A DNA stretch of 64,000 nucleotides from Paramesorhizobium salinisoli (GCF_003335045.1 NZ_QOZG01000004.1:124001-188000), one strand, 5' to 3'. Positions 17,014 to 26,714 are shown, counted from the first letter of the stretch. Translations and numbers: made by a program. Notes: generated from the letters alone by a model not told the origin.

Positions 17014-18207
17014 CTATGCGCGCTTCAGCACATCGACGCCGGGAAGCGGCTTGCCTTCCATCCATTCGAGGAAGGCGCCGCCCGCCGTCGAGACATAGCT
17101 GAAATCATCGGCGACGCCCGCATGGTTAAGCGCTGCGACCGTGTCGCCGCCGCCGGCGACCGAGACGAGATTGCCAGCCCTGGTGCGCGCCGCGACATGG
17201 CGCGCGGCTGCAACCGTCGCCTTGTCGAAGGGGCGAAGCTCGAAAGCGCCGAGGGGTCCATTCCAGATCAGTGTAGCGGCATCGTCTATCGCGCCCTGAA
17301 CACGCTCGATCGACTGGGGGCCGAGGTCGAGGATCATGCCGTCGGCCGGGATTGCATCCAGCCCATAGGCATGGTTGGGCGCGTCGGCCTGGAAATGCCA
17401 TGCGACGATGGCATCGACGGGCAGGATGATGGCACATTTGGCGCTTTCAGCCTTGGCCATGATCTGACGGGCCGTGTCGGCGAGGTCGTGCTCGCAAAGC
17501 GATTTGCCGACGCCGATGCCGCGCGCGGCGAGGAATGTGTTGGCCATGCCGCCGCCGATGACCAGGGCATCGACCTTCTCGATCAGGTTCATCAGGAGAT
17601 CGATCTTGGAAGAAACTTTCGCGCCGCCGACGATCGCGACCACCGGGCGTGCGGGGTTGCCAAGGCCCTTCTCGAGCGCGTCGAGTTCGGCCTGCATGGC
17701 GCGGCCGGCATAGGAGGGAAGCAGGTGGGCGAGGCCTTCCGTCGAGGCATGGGCGCGGTGGGCGGCCGAAAAGGCGTCATTTACATAGATATCGCCATTA
17801 GCAGCGAGCGCCTTGGCGAAATCGGGGGCGTTCTTTTCCTCGCCCGCGTGAAAACGGGTGTTTTCCAGAAGCAGGATATCGCCGTCCTTCATGGCGGCCA
17901 CCGCGCTCGCCGCCTTTCCGCCGATGCAGTCCTCGGCGAATCGTACGGGATGGCGAAGTTGCTTTTCCAGCGCCTTCACCACCTGATGCAGTGAAAATTC
18001 AGCGGAGGGGGCGCCCTTGGGGCGGCCGAAATGCGCCAGCAGGATGGTCTTCGCGCCCTTGTCCGAGAGTTCGGAGATGGTTTCCACCACGCGCTCGATA
18101 CGGGTCGCGTCCGTCACCTCGCCATTGGCCACGGGAACATTCAGATCGACGCGGAGAAGAACACGCTTGGATTTGACATCGGCCTCATCGAGGGTACGGA
18201 AATTCAT
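17014..18207 (-). CDS. pgk: Phosphoglycerate kinase
   Basis: 397 residues, full length. It interconverts 1,3-bisphosphoglycerate and ADP with 3-phosphoglycerate and ATP. Features: [19 protein letters not shown] at the N terminus, [56 protein letters not shown] in the middle, and [20 protein letters not shown] with the C-terminal nucleotide-binding GGGDT. The start [12 protein letters not shown] is the usual one; the frame is open 18 residues further. It follows the DUF1089 gene by 71 bases. Confidence 0.97.
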   Translation of the reverse strand: MNFRTLDEADVKSKRVLLRVDLNVPVANGEVTDATRIERVVETISELSDKGAKTILLAHFGRPKGAPSAEFSLHQVVKALEKQLRHPVRFAEDCIGGKAASAVAAMKDGDILLLENTRFHAGEEKNAPDFAKALAANGDIYVNDAFSAAHRAHASTEGLAHLLPSYAGRAMQAELDALEKGLGNPARPVVAIVGGAKVSSKIDLLMNLIEKVDALVIGGGMANTFLAARGIGVGKSLCEHDLADTARQIMAKAESAKCAIILPVDAIVAWHFQADAPNHAYGLDAIPADGMILDLGPQSIERVQGAIDDAATLIWNGPLGAFELRPFDKATVAAARHVAARTRAGNLVSVAGGGDTVAALNHAGVADDFSYVSTAGGAFLEWMEGKPLPGVDVLKRA

Positions 18208-18278
18208 CGGTCTTCTCTCCGGTCGGTGTTGGCGCGTGATGCCGGGACGGGTCCCGGGCAAGCCCGAGGTCTAACAAA

Positions 18279-18845
18279 TCACGCTTTCAGCCTTTCGAAC
18301 AGGCCTGGATAATCGATAACGAGGCCGTCTTCATCGACAGGAAGATCGGCGCTGAAGCTGCGGTCCTCGGCCTGGTAGCGATAGAGCCGGCCGGCTTCCA
18401 GGCAGGTATAGTTCTGCCCGTCGCGGAACGGCTCGAAGCGATCGAACGGCACATAGAGCATGGTGAGCTTGGCCGTTTCGGATTGCGGTGTCAGGCCGAG
18501 ACGTCTGATCGGTATTGTATTGGTGAAGGGCGTTCCCGCAAGGTCGATATCGATACAGTTGTCGAATTGCGGCAAGGCATCGCCTGCTTCGTTGCGCCAA
18601 TGGCCCCTGCCATCGGAAAGAAGCGCCAGGCGCTCTCCCGCCGTCGTCTCAACGGAAAAACCGCTGATATGCCAGCGCGCATCGCAATCGATACGGTAGC
18701 GAACGCCATAGGGAATACCGCCGCGCTCGCCGATGACAACGCTGTCGGCGCGAACGCCACCGTCATGCGGTCCGATCACGAGATGTTCGAGACCCTCTCC
18801 CTCGACCGAGCGCCAGCGCACCGTTCTGCGGGAGAGGGGATTCAT
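18279..18845 (-). CDS. Putative glycolipid-binding protein (DUF1089)
   Basis: About 188 residues from MNPLSRRTVRWRSVEGEGLE. The family, named for a Pseudomonas protein structure with a glycolipid-binding-like barrel, has the pattern EHLVIGPHDGGVRADSVVIG, GIPYGVRYRIDCDARWHISGF and FDNCIDIDLAGTPFTNTIPI; these are seen here. Upstream in-frame ATGs at 18857 and 18881 are possible starts. It is inserted between gap and pgk on the same strand, which is unusual for a glycolytic cluster. The biological role is unknown. Confidence 0.8.
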   Translation of the reverse strand: MNPLSRRTVRWRSVEGEGLEHLVIGPHDGGVRADSVVIGERGGIPYGVRYRIDCDARWHISGFSVETTAGERLALLSDGRGHWRNEAGDALPQFDNCIDIDLAGTPFTNTIPIRRLGLTPQSETAKLTMLYVPFDRFEPFRDGQNYTCLEAGRLYRYQAEDRSFSADLPVDEDGLVIDYPGLFERLKA

Positions 18846-18908
18846 TTTGCACCGCATTTCTGCGACGCCAAGTGATTCCACCTGGCTGCAAATGCTCGAA
18901 ACATCAGT

Positions 18909-19922
18909 TTACATCACCTTCGCGAAAGCGACGGCCGTGTCGGCCATGCGGTTGGAGAAACCCCATTCATTGTCATACCAGGTGAGGATGCGCACGAAGT
19001 TGCCTTCCATGACCTTGGTCTGGTCGATCGCGAAGATCGAGGAATGCGGGTCATGGTTGAAGTCGCGCGAAACCAGCGGCTCCTCGGTATAGGCGAGGAC
19101 GCCCTTCAGCGGACCACTGGTCGCGGCAGCCTTGATGACGTCATTGATTTCCTGAACCGTCGTGGCGCGCTTGGCGACGAACTTGAAATCCACCACCGAG
19201 ACGTTCGGGGTCGGGACGCGGATTGATGTGCCGTCGAGCTTACCCTTGAGTTCGGGCAGGACGAGGCCTACGGCCTTGGCCGCACCCGTCGAGGTCGGGA
19301 TCATCGAGAGCGCCGCGGCGCGGGCGCGGTAGAGATCCTTGTGCATCTGGTCCAGCGAGGGCTGGTCGTTCGTGTAGGAGTGGATCGTGGTCATGAAACC
19401 GTGGTCGATGCCTACGGCGTCGTTGAGCACCTTGACGACCGGAACCAGGCAGTTCGTCGTGCAGGATGCGTTGGAGATGACCAGATCATCCTTGGTCAGC
19501 TTGTCGTGGTTTACGCCGTAGACGACGGTCAAGTCAGCCCCTTCGGCGGGGGCGGAGATGATCACGCGCTTGGCGCCGGCGGTCAGATGCGCGGCAGCCT
19601 TGTCACGCGTGGTGAAGAAGCCGGTGCACTCCAGCGCGATATCGACGCCGAGCTCCTTGTGGGGGAGCATCGCCGGATCCTTGATCGCAGTCACCTTGAT
19701 GGGCTTGCGGCCATCGATGGTAATCGTGTCACCGTCGACCTTGACCGTGGCCGGGAAGCGGCCGTGGACCGAATCGTAACGCAGCAGATGGGCATTGGTT
19801 TCGACCGGACCGAGATCATTGATCGCCACGACTTCGATGTCGGTGCGGCCGGATTCGACAATGGCGCGAAGGATATTGCGGCCGATACGGCCAAATCCGT
19901 TAATTGCGACACGAACTGCCAT
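18909..19922 (-). CDS. gap: Glyceraldehyde-3-phosphate dehydrogenase, type I
   Basis: 337 residues. It oxidises glyceraldehyde 3-phosphate with NAD and phosphate. The N terminus [19 protein letters not shown] is the NAD fold, the active-site cysteine lies in [18 protein letters not shown], and [19 protein letters not shown] and [18 protein letters not shown] are the family motifs. It is in the order tkt-gap-DUF1089-pgk-fba. There is only a 47-base gap from tkt, so gap is probably co-transcribed with it. Confidence 0.97.
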   Translation of the reverse strand: MAVRVAINGFGRIGRNILRAIVESGRTDIEVVAINDLGPVETNAHLLRYDSVHGRFPATVKVDGDTITIDGRKPIKVTAIKDPAMLPHKELGVDIALECTGFFTTRDKAAAHLTAGAKRVIISAPAEGADLTVVYGVNHDKLTKDDLVISNASCTTNCLVPVVKVLNDAVGIDHGFMTTIHSYTNDQPSLDQMHKDLYRARAAALSMIPTSTGAAKAVGLVLPELKGKLDGTSIRVPTPNVSVVDFKFVAKRATTVQEINDVIKAAATSGPLKGVLAYTEEPLVSRDFNHDPHSSIFAIDQTKVMEGNFVRILTWYDNEWGFSNRMADTAVAFAKVM

Positions 19923-19969
19923 TTTCTATTCTCTCCCTGCTGGGTGTGGTGATGCCCTGATGAGCCCGC

Positions 19970-21964
19970 TCAGGCGGATTTCTGCAATTTGGCTTCCGCG
20001 GCCTCGACGACGGCCTCCGCGGTAATACCGAAAAATTTGTAGAGATCTTCGATGCGACCGCTGGCGCCGAAGCCCTTCATGCCGATGAAGACGCCGTCTT
20101 CGCCGATGAAGCGTTCCCAGCCGAGCGAAATCGCCGCCTCGACCGCAATCTTGACCGGCGCGTTGCCGATAAGCGCCTGCTGATAGGCCGGAGACTGCTG
20201 TTCAAAGAGTTCGAAGCAGGGGACGGAGACAACGCGGGCCGCAATGCCCTTCTTCTCAAGCGCAGCGCGAGCATTGAGCGCGATCTCTACCTCGGACCCC
20301 GTGGCGAAGATCGTCACCTTGGCGTCATCGGTGGCGGTCGCCAACTCATAGGCGCCGTAAGCGCAGAGGTTTTCCTCGATGTGGTCGGTGCGGACCGTCG
20401 GCAGGTTCTGCCGGGTGAGCGCGATAGTGGAAGGCGTCTTCGTCGATTTCAACGCCAGTTCCCAGCATTCAGCGGTTTCCACCACGTCGGCGGGACGGAA
20501 TACCAGATGGTTGGGGATCGCCCGCAGCGCGGCAAGCTGTTCGACCGGCTGGTGCGTCGGGCCATCTTCGCCGAGGCCGATGGAATCATGGGTCATCACA
20601 TAGACAACGCGGATGCCCATCAGCGACGACAGGCGCATTGCCGGACGGCAGTAATCGGAGAAGGTGAGGAACGTGCCGGAATAGGGGATGATGCCGCCAT
20701 GCAGGGTCAGGCCGTTCATCGCCGCCGCCATGCCGTGCTCACGGATGCCGTAATGAACATAGCGTTCGCCGTAATTGTCCGGCGTGATCGGCTTGGTCTG
20801 GCTGGTCTTTGTGTTGTTGGAGCCGGTGAGATCAGCGGAGCCGCCAATGGTTTCCGGCACCACGCCATTGATGATCTCGAGCGCCATTTCGGACGCCTTG
20901 CGGGTGGCGACCTTCGGCTTTTCCGCCGAAAGCTTCTTCTTGTAATCTGCGATCGCTTGCTCGAAGCCGCCGGGCAGGTCGCCACGGATGCGGCGCTCGA
21001 ATTCGGCGCGGGTATCGGCATCAGTGACAGCCAGGCGCTTTTCCCAATCCTGGCGCTTGCGGGCGGCATTCAGGCCGGCGACGCGCCAGGCATCGAGAAT
21101 GTCGGCGGGAACGACGAAAGGCGCGTCTTCCCAGCCAAGCGCCTTGCGCGTAGCGGCGATCTCTTCGGCGCCGAGCGGCGAGCCGTGAACCTTGTTGGTC
21201 CCGGCCTTGCCAGGCGCACCGAAGCCGATGGTCGTCTTGCAGGCGATCATCGTCGGCTTATCGGAGGCGCGGGCCTGCTCGATCGCCTGGGCGATGGCTT
21301 CCTGATCGTGGCCGTCGACGCTCAACGTGTTCCAGCCGGAGGCGGCGAAACGCGCCGGTTGATCGGTATTGTCGGAAAGCGAGACAGCGCCATCGATGGT
21401 GATGTTGTTGTTGTCCCAGAAGACGATGAGCTTGTTGAGCTTCAGGTGGCCGGCAAGCGCGATGGCTTCCTGGCTGAGGCCTTCCATCAGGCAGCCGTCG
21501 CCGGCGAGCACATAAGTGTAGTGGTTGACGAGGTCGTCGCCGAACTTCGCATTGAGGATGCGTTCGCCGAGCGCCATGCCGACACTGTTGCCAAGGCCCT
21601 GGCCGAGCGGGCCGGTCGTCGTCTCGATCCCCGCCGCATGGCCATATTCGGGATGTCCCGCGGTCTTCGAGCCGAGCTGGCGGAAATTCTTGATCTCCTC
21701 GATCGTGATGTCTTCGTAGCCGGAGAGATAGAGCACGGAATAGAGCAGCATCGAGCCATGGCCGGCGGACAGCACGAAACGGTCGCGGTCGGGCCAATGC
21801 GGGTTCTTCGGATCATGCTTGAGAAACCGCGTGTAGAGAACCGTGGCAATGTCGGCCGCACCCATCGGCAGGCCTGGGTGGCCCGAATTAGCCTTCTCAA
21901 CCGCATCCATCGACAGGAAACGGATCGCATTTGCCATTTTGTTGAGTTTTTCGGAATTGGTCAT
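19970..21964 (-). CDS. tkt: Transketolase
   Basis: 664 residues. It is a thiamine diphosphate enzyme that moves two-carbon units between sugar phosphates in the pentose phosphate and Entner-Doudoroff-linked metabolism. Seen: [56 protein letters not shown], the thiamine site [14 protein letters not shown] followed by [11 protein letters not shown], and [20 protein letters not shown]. The chosen ATG starts [17 protein letters not shown]; the frame remains open upstream. It is the promoter-proximal gene of the block. The leader has a palindromic AAACG element (see 22228-22275). Confidence 0.97.
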   Translation of the reverse strand: MTNSEKLNKMANAIRFLSMDAVEKANSGHPGLPMGAADIATVLYTRFLKHDPKNPHWPDRDRFVLSAGHGSMLLYSVLYLSGYEDITIEEIKNFRQLGSKTAGHPEYGHAAGIETTTGPLGQGLGNSVGMALGERILNAKFGDDLVNHYTYVLAGDGCLMEGLSQEAIALAGHLKLNKLIVFWDNNNITIDGAVSLSDNTDQPARFAASGWNTLSVDGHDQEAIAQAIEQARASDKPTMIACKTTIGFGAPGKAGTNKVHGSPLGAEEIAATRKALGWEDAPFVVPADILDAWRVAGLNAARKRQDWEKRLAVTDADTRAEFERRIRGDLPGGFEQAIADYKKKLSAEKPKVATRKASEMALEIINGVVPETIGGSADLTGSNNTKTSQTKPITPDNYGERYVHYGIREHGMAAAMNGLTLHGGIIPYSGTFLTFSDYCRPAMRLSSLMGIRVVYVMTHDSIGLGEDGPTHQPVEQLAALRAIPNHLVFRPADVVETAECWELALKSTKTPSTIALTRQNLPTVRTDHIEENLCAYGAYELATATDDAKVTIFATGSEVEIALNARAALEKKGIAARVVSVPCFELFEQQSPAYQQALIGNAPVKIAVEAAISLGWERFIGEDGVFIGMKGFGASGRIEDLYKFFGITAEAVVEAAEAKLQKSA

Positions 21965-22305
21965 GATCTCGGCCGTCTTTCGAAAGGGGCTTGCGCGCGC
22001 CGGTTCCGGCGATGCTGGAAAAGCAGGCGACACATAGCAGGTGCAGAGGTGGAGTCAATAAAACCATGCCTCATGATTAGGTGATCTGGTTGGCTCCCGG
22101 CGCGTTAACCAAGCCCGGCGGGGAACTTGTGCATTGCCAGCAAATGGACATAATGGCGCCGATAACCGGTGTATGACTTTTTCATGACTGCCTTGATTTC
22201 TTGCATGCAATCAGAGCGGCTTCTAATATTCAAACGAAATACCGTTTGTTGCAATGCGATTCGTCACATTTGAATTTGCAATGAACGGTCAAGGGATAAC
22301 CAGGG
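21965..22305. other. Divergent control region between tkt and the DUF4164-zapA unit
   Basis: 341 bases without a gene. The right-hand part, from about 22170, is AT-rich and includes nested inverted repeats (annotated separately). The left-hand part near tkt is GC-rich and has no obvious sites. It should contain promoters in both directions. I see no RNA gene. Confidence 0.6.
22228..22275. promoter_or_regulatory. Nested palindromes with AAACG core
   Basis: ATTCAAA (22228-22234) pairs with TTTGAAT (22269-22275), and CAAAC (22231-22235) pairs with GTTTG (22244-22248), giving CAAACG-AAATAC-CGTTTG. The AAACG/CGTTT core resembles the repeats ahead of fba, so a shared regulator of tkt and fba is possible. 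This is a pattern match only. Confidence 0.35.
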
Positions 22306-22578
22306 ATGGCACCGGACACGACCCTCAAACAAGTCATGGACAGGCTGGAGCGAGCACTAGATGCGCTTGAGGAGGCGGTTGATCTCAGGCTTGAAAAAGA
22401 GGGCGATTTTGCTGAAGCCGAGGAGGAAGTGCAACGCATGAACACCGATCGCAGCCGATTGGCACAGGAGTTGGACATATCGGAATCCCGTGCCGAACGT
22501 CTCGAATCTGCGAACCGCGAAGTGTCGCGGCGTCTTGTCACAGCGATGGAAACGATCCGCGCAGTGCTGGACAGGTAA
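22306..22578 (+). CDS. DUF4164 coiled-coil protein
   Basis: 90 residues, almost all helical with heptad spacing: LKQVMDRLERALDALEEAVD, EEEVQRMNTDRSRLAQELDI and ERLESANREVSRRLVTAMET. This matches DUF4164, found immediately before zapA in many Hyphomicrobiales. The position suggests a link with the division-ring protein ZapA, which is also a coiled-coil protein. No enzymatic motif. It ends 16 bases before zapA, so they are likely one operon. Confidence 0.85.
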   Translation: MAPDTTLKQVMDRLERALDALEEAVDLRLEKEGDFAEAEEEVQRMNTDRSRLAQELDISESRAERLESANREVSRRLVTAMETIRAVLDR

Positions 22579-22594
22579 CCGTAAGGGAGATCAC

Positions 22595-22966
22595 ATGGCG
22601 ACGGTGACGGTTACAATCGATGGCAAAGCCTACCGCATGGCCTGCGACGAAGGGCAGGAGCAGCACCTGACCGGGCTCGCCGAACGCTTCGATCGCTACG
22701 TTACCCATCTGAAATCCTCCTTCGGCGAAATTGGCGACCAGCGTCTGACCGTCATGGCCGGCATCATGGTCATGGACGAACTGGTCGAATTGCAGAAACG
22801 CCTGAAGGGGCTGGAAAACGAGGCGGAAACCCTGCGGCGGTCGCGCGACGAAGCCTTGAGCAGGGCAGACAAGAACGATGCGGCGCTGACCGGGACGCTC
22901 TCGGACGTGGCGCAGCGCATCGAGATGCTTGCGACCAAGATAGCAGTGAAGCCCGGCGTCGCGTGA
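22595..22966 (+). CDS. zapA: Cell division protein ZapA
   Basis: 123 residues. ZapA binds FtsZ and cross-links filaments at mid-cell. The N-terminal domain shows ATVTVTIDGKAYRMACDEGQ and LAERFDRYVTHLKSSFGEIG, then TVMAGIMVMDELVELQKRLK leads into the C-terminal coiled coil. GTAAGGGAGATCAC supplies the ribosome site. The gene order zapA, 6S RNA, 5-formyltetrahydrofolate cyclo-ligase is conserved in proteobacteria and supports the call. Confidence 0.95.
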   Translation: MATVTVTIDGKAYRMACDEGQEQHLTGLAERFDRYVTHLKSSFGEIGDQRLTVMAGIMVMDELVELQKRLKGLENEAETLRRSRDEALSRADKNDAALTGTLSDVAQRIEMLATKIAVKPGVA

Positions 22967-23072
22967 CGCGTGCCAACCGCGGGCGGGCGTCGTGACCGCT
23001 CCGGTGTCGTGATTTTTACTGAAAAGCATCAACAAGCAGCTTGACCCACTGGCGCATGGGGGCATGGAGGCT

Positions 23073-23078
23073 TATATT
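23073..23078 (+). promoter_or_regulatory. Possible -10 box of 6S RNA
   Basis: TATATT lies six bases before the predicted 6S RNA 5' end. No good -35 lies at 17 bases; a TTGACC at 23041 is too far away. Tentative. Confidence 0.35.
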
Positions 23079-23083
23079 GGTCC

Positions 23084-23243
23084 TTGGCGTACTGCACTTC
23101 ACGACAGGAGTAACACTTCCCCGGGGCCTTAATTGATCTCAAGGGAGCTGTCCCTGGAAAGGCCTGTGGGCTTTTTCATACGGCGCCCACCTACTTTGTA
23201 GGTTCCCGGGATCAATCTCTCCATCGGTTGTTGTGGTCGCCAC
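23084..23243 (+). ncRNA. ssrS: 6S RNA (regulator of RNA polymerase)
   Basis: It lies between zapA and fau, the classical site of 6S RNA. I can fold a closing stem: TTGGCG at 23084-23089 with CGCCA at 23238-23242, and CACGACA (23100-23106) with TGTTGTG (23229-23235), the latter with one G-U pair. Inside are GGCCTT/AAGGCC, AGGGA/TCCCT, TTGATC/GATCAA, GTGGGC/GCCCAC and the small CCTACTTTGTAGG hairpin. 6S RNA mimics an open promoter and holds housekeeping RNA polymerase in stationary phase. Ends are estimated to within about ten bases. Confidence 0.85.
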
Positions 23244-23330
23244 CTTTCCATTGCCGCCCTCCGGTTTTGTTCTGCCTCCCAATTACCTTGACCTTGACGC
23301 CCAGTTGCGGTTGTTTCCGGTCGTGCATTT

Positions 23331-23936
23331 ATGGAGCAGCCGGTGGAACTGACCGTCCCGGATCGTAAGGAACTGAAAAAGGCGCTGCGGCGGGAAGCGC
23401 TTGCCCGGCGCGATGCGCTCGATGCCGGCTACCGCGCCGATGCTTCGTTGGAGGTCGCAAGGCATGGAAGGGGCGTTGCGTTCGAACCCGGTGCCGTTGT
23501 CTCCGGTTTCTGGCCGATCCGCTCCGAGATCGACCCACGTCCACTCCTCTCTGTACTGCGTAAGCGCGGCGCCAGGCTTTGCCTGCCGGTCGTGCAGAAT
23601 CGCGAAACCATCATTTTCCGTGAGTATCTGGACGAGACAGCGATGGTCGACACTGGTTTTGGTACGATCGGACCCAGCCCGGAGGCGCGGTTGCTCGATC
23701 CTGAATTGATGCTGGTGCCGCTCGCTGCCTTTGATGTTCGCGGTGGGCGGCTCGGTTATGGCGCGGGTCACTACGACCGTGCGCTGGCGCGCCTTGCCGA
23801 GAAGGGCCGCCATCCGCTGCTGATCGGCCTCGCCTTCGACTGCCAGGAAGTGGCTGAGGTGCCCGATGAGCCGCATGATCTGCGGCTTGCACAAATCCTC
23901 ACCGAGAGCGGCTTGCGCGGCGTCCTGCCTGCCTGA
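23331..23936 (+). CDS. fau: 5-formyltetrahydrofolate cyclo-ligase
   Basis: 201 residues. It converts 5-formyl-THF to 5,10-methenyl-THF with ATP, in the cytoplasm. The N terminus has KKALRREALARRDAL, and the C-terminal family motif RLGYGAGHYDRALARL binds ATP/phosphate. VSGFWPIRSEIDPRPLL is the substrate region. The gene follows 6S RNA closely, as in E. coli ssrS-ygfA, and may be read from the same transcript. An ATG at 23331 is used; there is no strong ribosome site. Confidence 0.93.
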   Translation: MEQPVELTVPDRKELKKALRREALARRDALDAGYRADASLEVARHGRGVAFEPGAVVSGFWPIRSEIDPRPLLSVLRKRGARLCLPVVQNRETIIFREYLDETAMVDTGFGTIGPSPEARLLDPELMLVPLAAFDVRGGRLGYGAGHYDRALARLAEKGRHPLLIGLAFDCQEVAEVPDEPHDLRLAQILTESGLRGVLPA

Positions 23937-23948
23937 TAAAGGCAGGCG

Positions 23949-24773
23949 ATGAGATTTCTTTTTCTGGGCGATATGGTGGGCCGGTCGGGGCGCACGGCAG
24001 TGTATGAAAAGCTGCCGGGGCTCATTGCCGACCTCAAGCTGGATTTTGTCGTGGTCAACGGCGAGAATGCGGCAGGCGGGTTCGGCATTACCGAGGAGAT
24101 TTTCAACCAGACGCTACGTGCCGGCGCCGATGTCGTGACCACGGGAAACCATGTGTGGGATCAGCGCGAGGCACTTGAATTCGCCCGCCGCGAGGAGCGC
24201 TTCCTGCGTCCCGCCAATTTCCCCAAAGGCACCGCCGGCAAGGGCGTCGGTGTCTATCTCGCCCGCAATGGCGCGCGCGTGCTCGTCTCCAACATCATGG
24301 GCCGCGTGTTCATGCATCCCGATCTCGACGATCCTTTCCAGGTGGCGGCGGAAATCCTCGATGCGTGCCCGCTGGGCGAGCAGGCCGATGCGGTGATTTT
24401 CGATTTTCATGCCGAGGCGACCAGCGAAAAGCAGTGTTTCGGACATTACGTCGACAGCCGCGCCAGCCTGGTCGTCGGCACGCATACCCATGTGCCGACC
24501 GCCGACTGGCAGATCCTCAATGGCGGAACCGGCTACATGTCCGATGCCGGCATGTGTGGAGACTACGATTCGTCGCTTGGGATGGACAAGGAAGAGCCGC
24601 TCAACCGGTTTTTGTCCAAGGTGCCGAAAGGGCGTTTCGAGGCGGCGGGCGGGCCCGCGACGCTTTCCGGGGTTTGCGTGGAAATATCCGACCGCACCGG
24701 ACTTGCGGAAAAGATCGCTCCCTTGCGCATTGGCCCGAGGCTCCAGGAGAGCATTCCGGATTTCTGGTCCTAA
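23949..24773 (+). CDS. YmdB-like metallophosphoesterase (TIGR00282 type)
   Basis: 274 residues. The motif series MRFLFLGDMVGRSGRTAV, VVVNGENAAGGFGI, VTTGNHVWDQREAL, IFDFHAEATSEKQCFGHYVD and VVGTHTHVPTADWQIL provides the two-metal site of the YmdB phosphodiesterases, which hydrolyse 2',3'-cyclic nucleotides (Bacillus) and affect motility and biofilm. Here the gene follows fau after 12 bases, a linkage common in alphaproteobacteria. The role in this lineage is not known. Confidence 0.9.
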   Translation: MRFLFLGDMVGRSGRTAVYEKLPGLIADLKLDFVVVNGENAAGGFGITEEIFNQTLRAGADVVTTGNHVWDQREALEFARREERFLRPANFPKGTAGKGVGVYLARNGARVLVSNIMGRVFMHPDLDDPFQVAAEILDACPLGEQADAVIFDFHAEATSEKQCFGHYVDSRASLVVGTHTHVPTADWQILNGGTGYMSDAGMCGDYDSSLGMDKEEPLNRFLSKVPKGRFEAAGGPATLSGVCVEISDRTGLAEKIAPLRIGPRLQESIPDFWS

Positions 24774-24875
24774 TCTCTGCGGCAGCGGATTGACGGCGGA
24801 GAGGGTGGTTCCTACCTAACGTGCTCGGCCACCTACGCGGTCATTGACGCATTTTTCTAGAGGGGACATCGAAAT

Positions 24876-25628
24876 ATGGATTTCATTGCGGAACATTTGG
24901 CATTTCTTTCCAGTCCTGCGGGATGGGCGGCGCTGGCTACACTCGTCGTCATGGAAATCGTGCTCGGCATCGATAATCTGATCTTCATTTCGATCCTCAC
25001 GAACAAGCTGCCGCCGGAGCAGCAGGTACGCGCTCGCCGGCTCGGCATCGGCGCTGCGCTCTTCCTGCGATTGGCGCTGCTCTTCACCATATCGATCATC
25101 GTCCAACTGACCGCGCCGATCTTCGAATTGTTCGGCCATGGCTTCTCCTGGCGCGATTTGATCCTGATTGCGGGCGGGCTGTTCCTGGTCTGGAAGGCGA
25201 CAAAGGAAATTCACCATTCGGTTGATCACGAAGATCACAAGGACAGCATGGTCGGCGGTGTGGTGCAGCTGACGATGGGTGCGGCAATCGGGCAGATCCT
25301 GCTGCTCGACCTCGTCTTCTCCATCGATTCGATCATCACGGCGGTTGGCATGACCGACGAGATCGCCATCATGGTGATCGCGGTGCTCGCCGCCGTCACC
25401 GTCATGCTGGTTGCCGCCAATCCTCTTTCGCGGTTCCTCTCCGACAATCCGACCATCGTCATGCTGGCGCTAGGCTTCCTCTTGATGATCGGCATGACGC
25501 TGATCGCAGACGGCTTCGGCTATCACGTCCCCAAGGGCTACATCTACGCGGCGATGGGCTTCTCCGCCCTGGTCGAAGGGTTGAACATGCTGGCGCGAAA
25601 GAAAAGGAAAAGCGCGCCGAAGGCGTAA
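24876..25628 (+). CDS. TerC family integral membrane protein
   Basis: 250 residues with about seven hydrophobic segments. It has the TerC core [20 protein letters not shown] and, in the second half, [20 protein letters not shown], whose paired acidic residues in transmembrane helices (GIDN and SIDS) are the conserved ion-binding candidates. TerC/YkoY-type proteins are linked to manganese export and metal loading of secreted enzymes. No tellurite operon genes are near, so tellurium resistance should not be inferred. Confidence 0.9.
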   Translation: MDFIAEHLAFLSSPAGWAALATLVVMEIVLGIDNLIFISILTNKLPPEQQVRARRLGIGAALFLRLALLFTISIIVQLTAPIFELFGHGFSWRDLILIAGGLFLVWKATKEIHHSVDHEDHKDSMVGGVVQLTMGAAIGQILLLDLVFSIDSIITAVGMTDEIAIMVIAVLAAVTVMLVAANPLSRFLSDNPTIVMLALGFLLMIGMTLIADGFGYHVPKGYIYAAMGFSALVEGLNMLARKKRKSAPKA

Positions 25629-25683
25629 AGCGTTACGCAAGTCCGGGCGGAAAACCGCTTCACATTTCCTGAACTTGCTCAAA

Positions 25684-26109
25684 TCACCGGATGGCGATTT
25701 TTGCTCCTGCAAATCCGCCATCCGCCACTTGCCTGCAGAGTTCAGACCATTCGCATTCCCGGCAGGCCTGCCGGGTTTTCCCTGTTGCAAAAGCGCTGCG
25801 CATCGTAGCGAGCATTTTCTCGTCGAGCACGATCCGGCTGCCGGTGCCGAAGGTCCGGGCGAGGAGGCTTGATAGCGCCTTCGTTGCCTCGACGTCGCGT
25901 TCGATGACGCTTGGGCGATGGCAGTGGCAATCCTCGTCGCCGAGCAGTGGGGCGCAGATATCATCTGGACCCGCCACCAGCAGAATATCCTCTCCCGCGG
26001 AAAGCCGCCCCGCTATGACATCGTAATTGGCTGTGAAAGCGGGGCTGTAGCCTTTGCCGACATAGGTCAGCATGCAGAGAAGATGGTGCGCGCGCAGGCG
26101 GATCGTCAC
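25684..26109 (-). CDS. DUF1284 cysteine-rich protein next to bioY
   Basis: 141 residues, starting MTIRLRAHHLLCMLTYVGKG with the family pattern HHLLCxLTYVGKGYSPxF. It has several cysteines: C12, CAPLLGDEDCHCH, and CRECEWSELC, so an iron-sulfur or zinc site is likely (inference). It starts ten bases after the bioY stop on the same strand, so it is probably co-regulated by the BioR box. The family is conserved but undescribed biochemically. A link with biotin or iron-sulfur cluster supply is a guess from position. Confidence 0.85.
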   Translation of the reverse strand: MTIRLRAHHLLCMLTYVGKGYSPAFTANYDVIAGRLSAGEDILLVAGPDDICAPLLGDEDCHCHRPSVIERDVEATKALSSLLARTFGTGSRIVLDEKMLATMRSAFATGKTRQACRECEWSELCRQVADGGFAGAKIAIR

Positions 26110-26118
26110 GGTTGACGC

Positions 26119-26691
26119 CTACGCGCGGACCGAGGCCTTGAGGATCGCCGCGCCCAGCGCCGATTTGATCAGCGCGCCGATGAGGAATGGCGTGACGCCG
26201 AAGGCGACGGCTTTTTCGATGCCGATCAGCGAGGAAAGCCAAATGGCGCCCAGAACCAAGCATAAAGCATTGGCGAGGAGGAAAGAGGCGAAGGCGAGAA
26301 GCGCATTGCGCCCGTTCCAGCCGCGTTCGGCAAGCCAGCCGGTCAGTGCGGCGATGATGGGGAAGGAGAAGAGGTAGCCAGCGGTGGGCCCGGCGAACCA
26401 GCTGAGGCCACCGACGCCGCCAGCCAGAACCGGCAGGCCCATTGCGCCTTCGATCAGCCAAGCCAGAACGGTAAGCGCGCCGAGCCGCCAGCCATAGAGC
26501 GCGCCTATCAGCGGGACGACGAGGGTCTGCAGCGTGATCGGTACGGGGATCATCGGCACCTCGATCTGTGAGGTCAGCGCCAGAATCAGTGTGCCGCAGG
26601 CGACTGCGCCGATCTGAACTGCGGCGGAACGGCTGTCGAGGCGCAGCGGGCTGAACGAGGCTTGAAGCGTCTGGGCGGTCATATCGGACAT
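26119..26691 (-). CDS. bioY: Biotin transporter substrate-binding protein BioY
   Basis: 190 residues with six hydrophobic segments. It is the S component of ECF-type biotin uptake. Family segments seen: GAVACGTLILALTSQIEVPM, IPVPITLQTLVVPLIGALYG, and the glycine-rich GLPVLAGGVGGLSWFAGPTA followed by GYLFSF. No bioM or bioN is in the window, so it works either alone, as reported for some BioY proteins, or with ECF parts elsewhere. AAGGAGAACCTC precedes the ATG. A BioR box lies 24 bases ahead of the start. Confidence 0.95.
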   Translation of the reverse strand: MSDMTAQTLQASFSPLRLDSRSAAVQIGAVACGTLILALTSQIEVPMIPVPITLQTLVVPLIGALYGWRLGALTVLAWLIEGAMGLPVLAGGVGGLSWFAGPTAGYLFSFPIIAALTGWLAERGWNGRNALLAFASFLLANALCLVLGAIWLSSLIGIEKAVAFGVTPFLIGALIKSALGAAILKASVRA

Positions 26692-26714
26692 GAGGTTCTC
26701 CTTGGGATCGAAAA

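Noticed and set aside
20381-22084. A 567-codon open frame on the plus strand opposite tkt
   Set aside because: It is exactly antisense to a well-supported transketolase gene. It has no family similarity I recognise and no ribosome site, and it is explained by G/C-rich third positions.
22967-23083. A tRNA gene between zapA and fau
   Set aside because: No cloverleaf can be drawn. The structured sequence there belongs to the 6S RNA further right.
24876-25628. Tellurite resistance locus
   Set aside because: The TerC-like protein stands alone. TerABDEZ genes are absent, so only the membrane family is supported.
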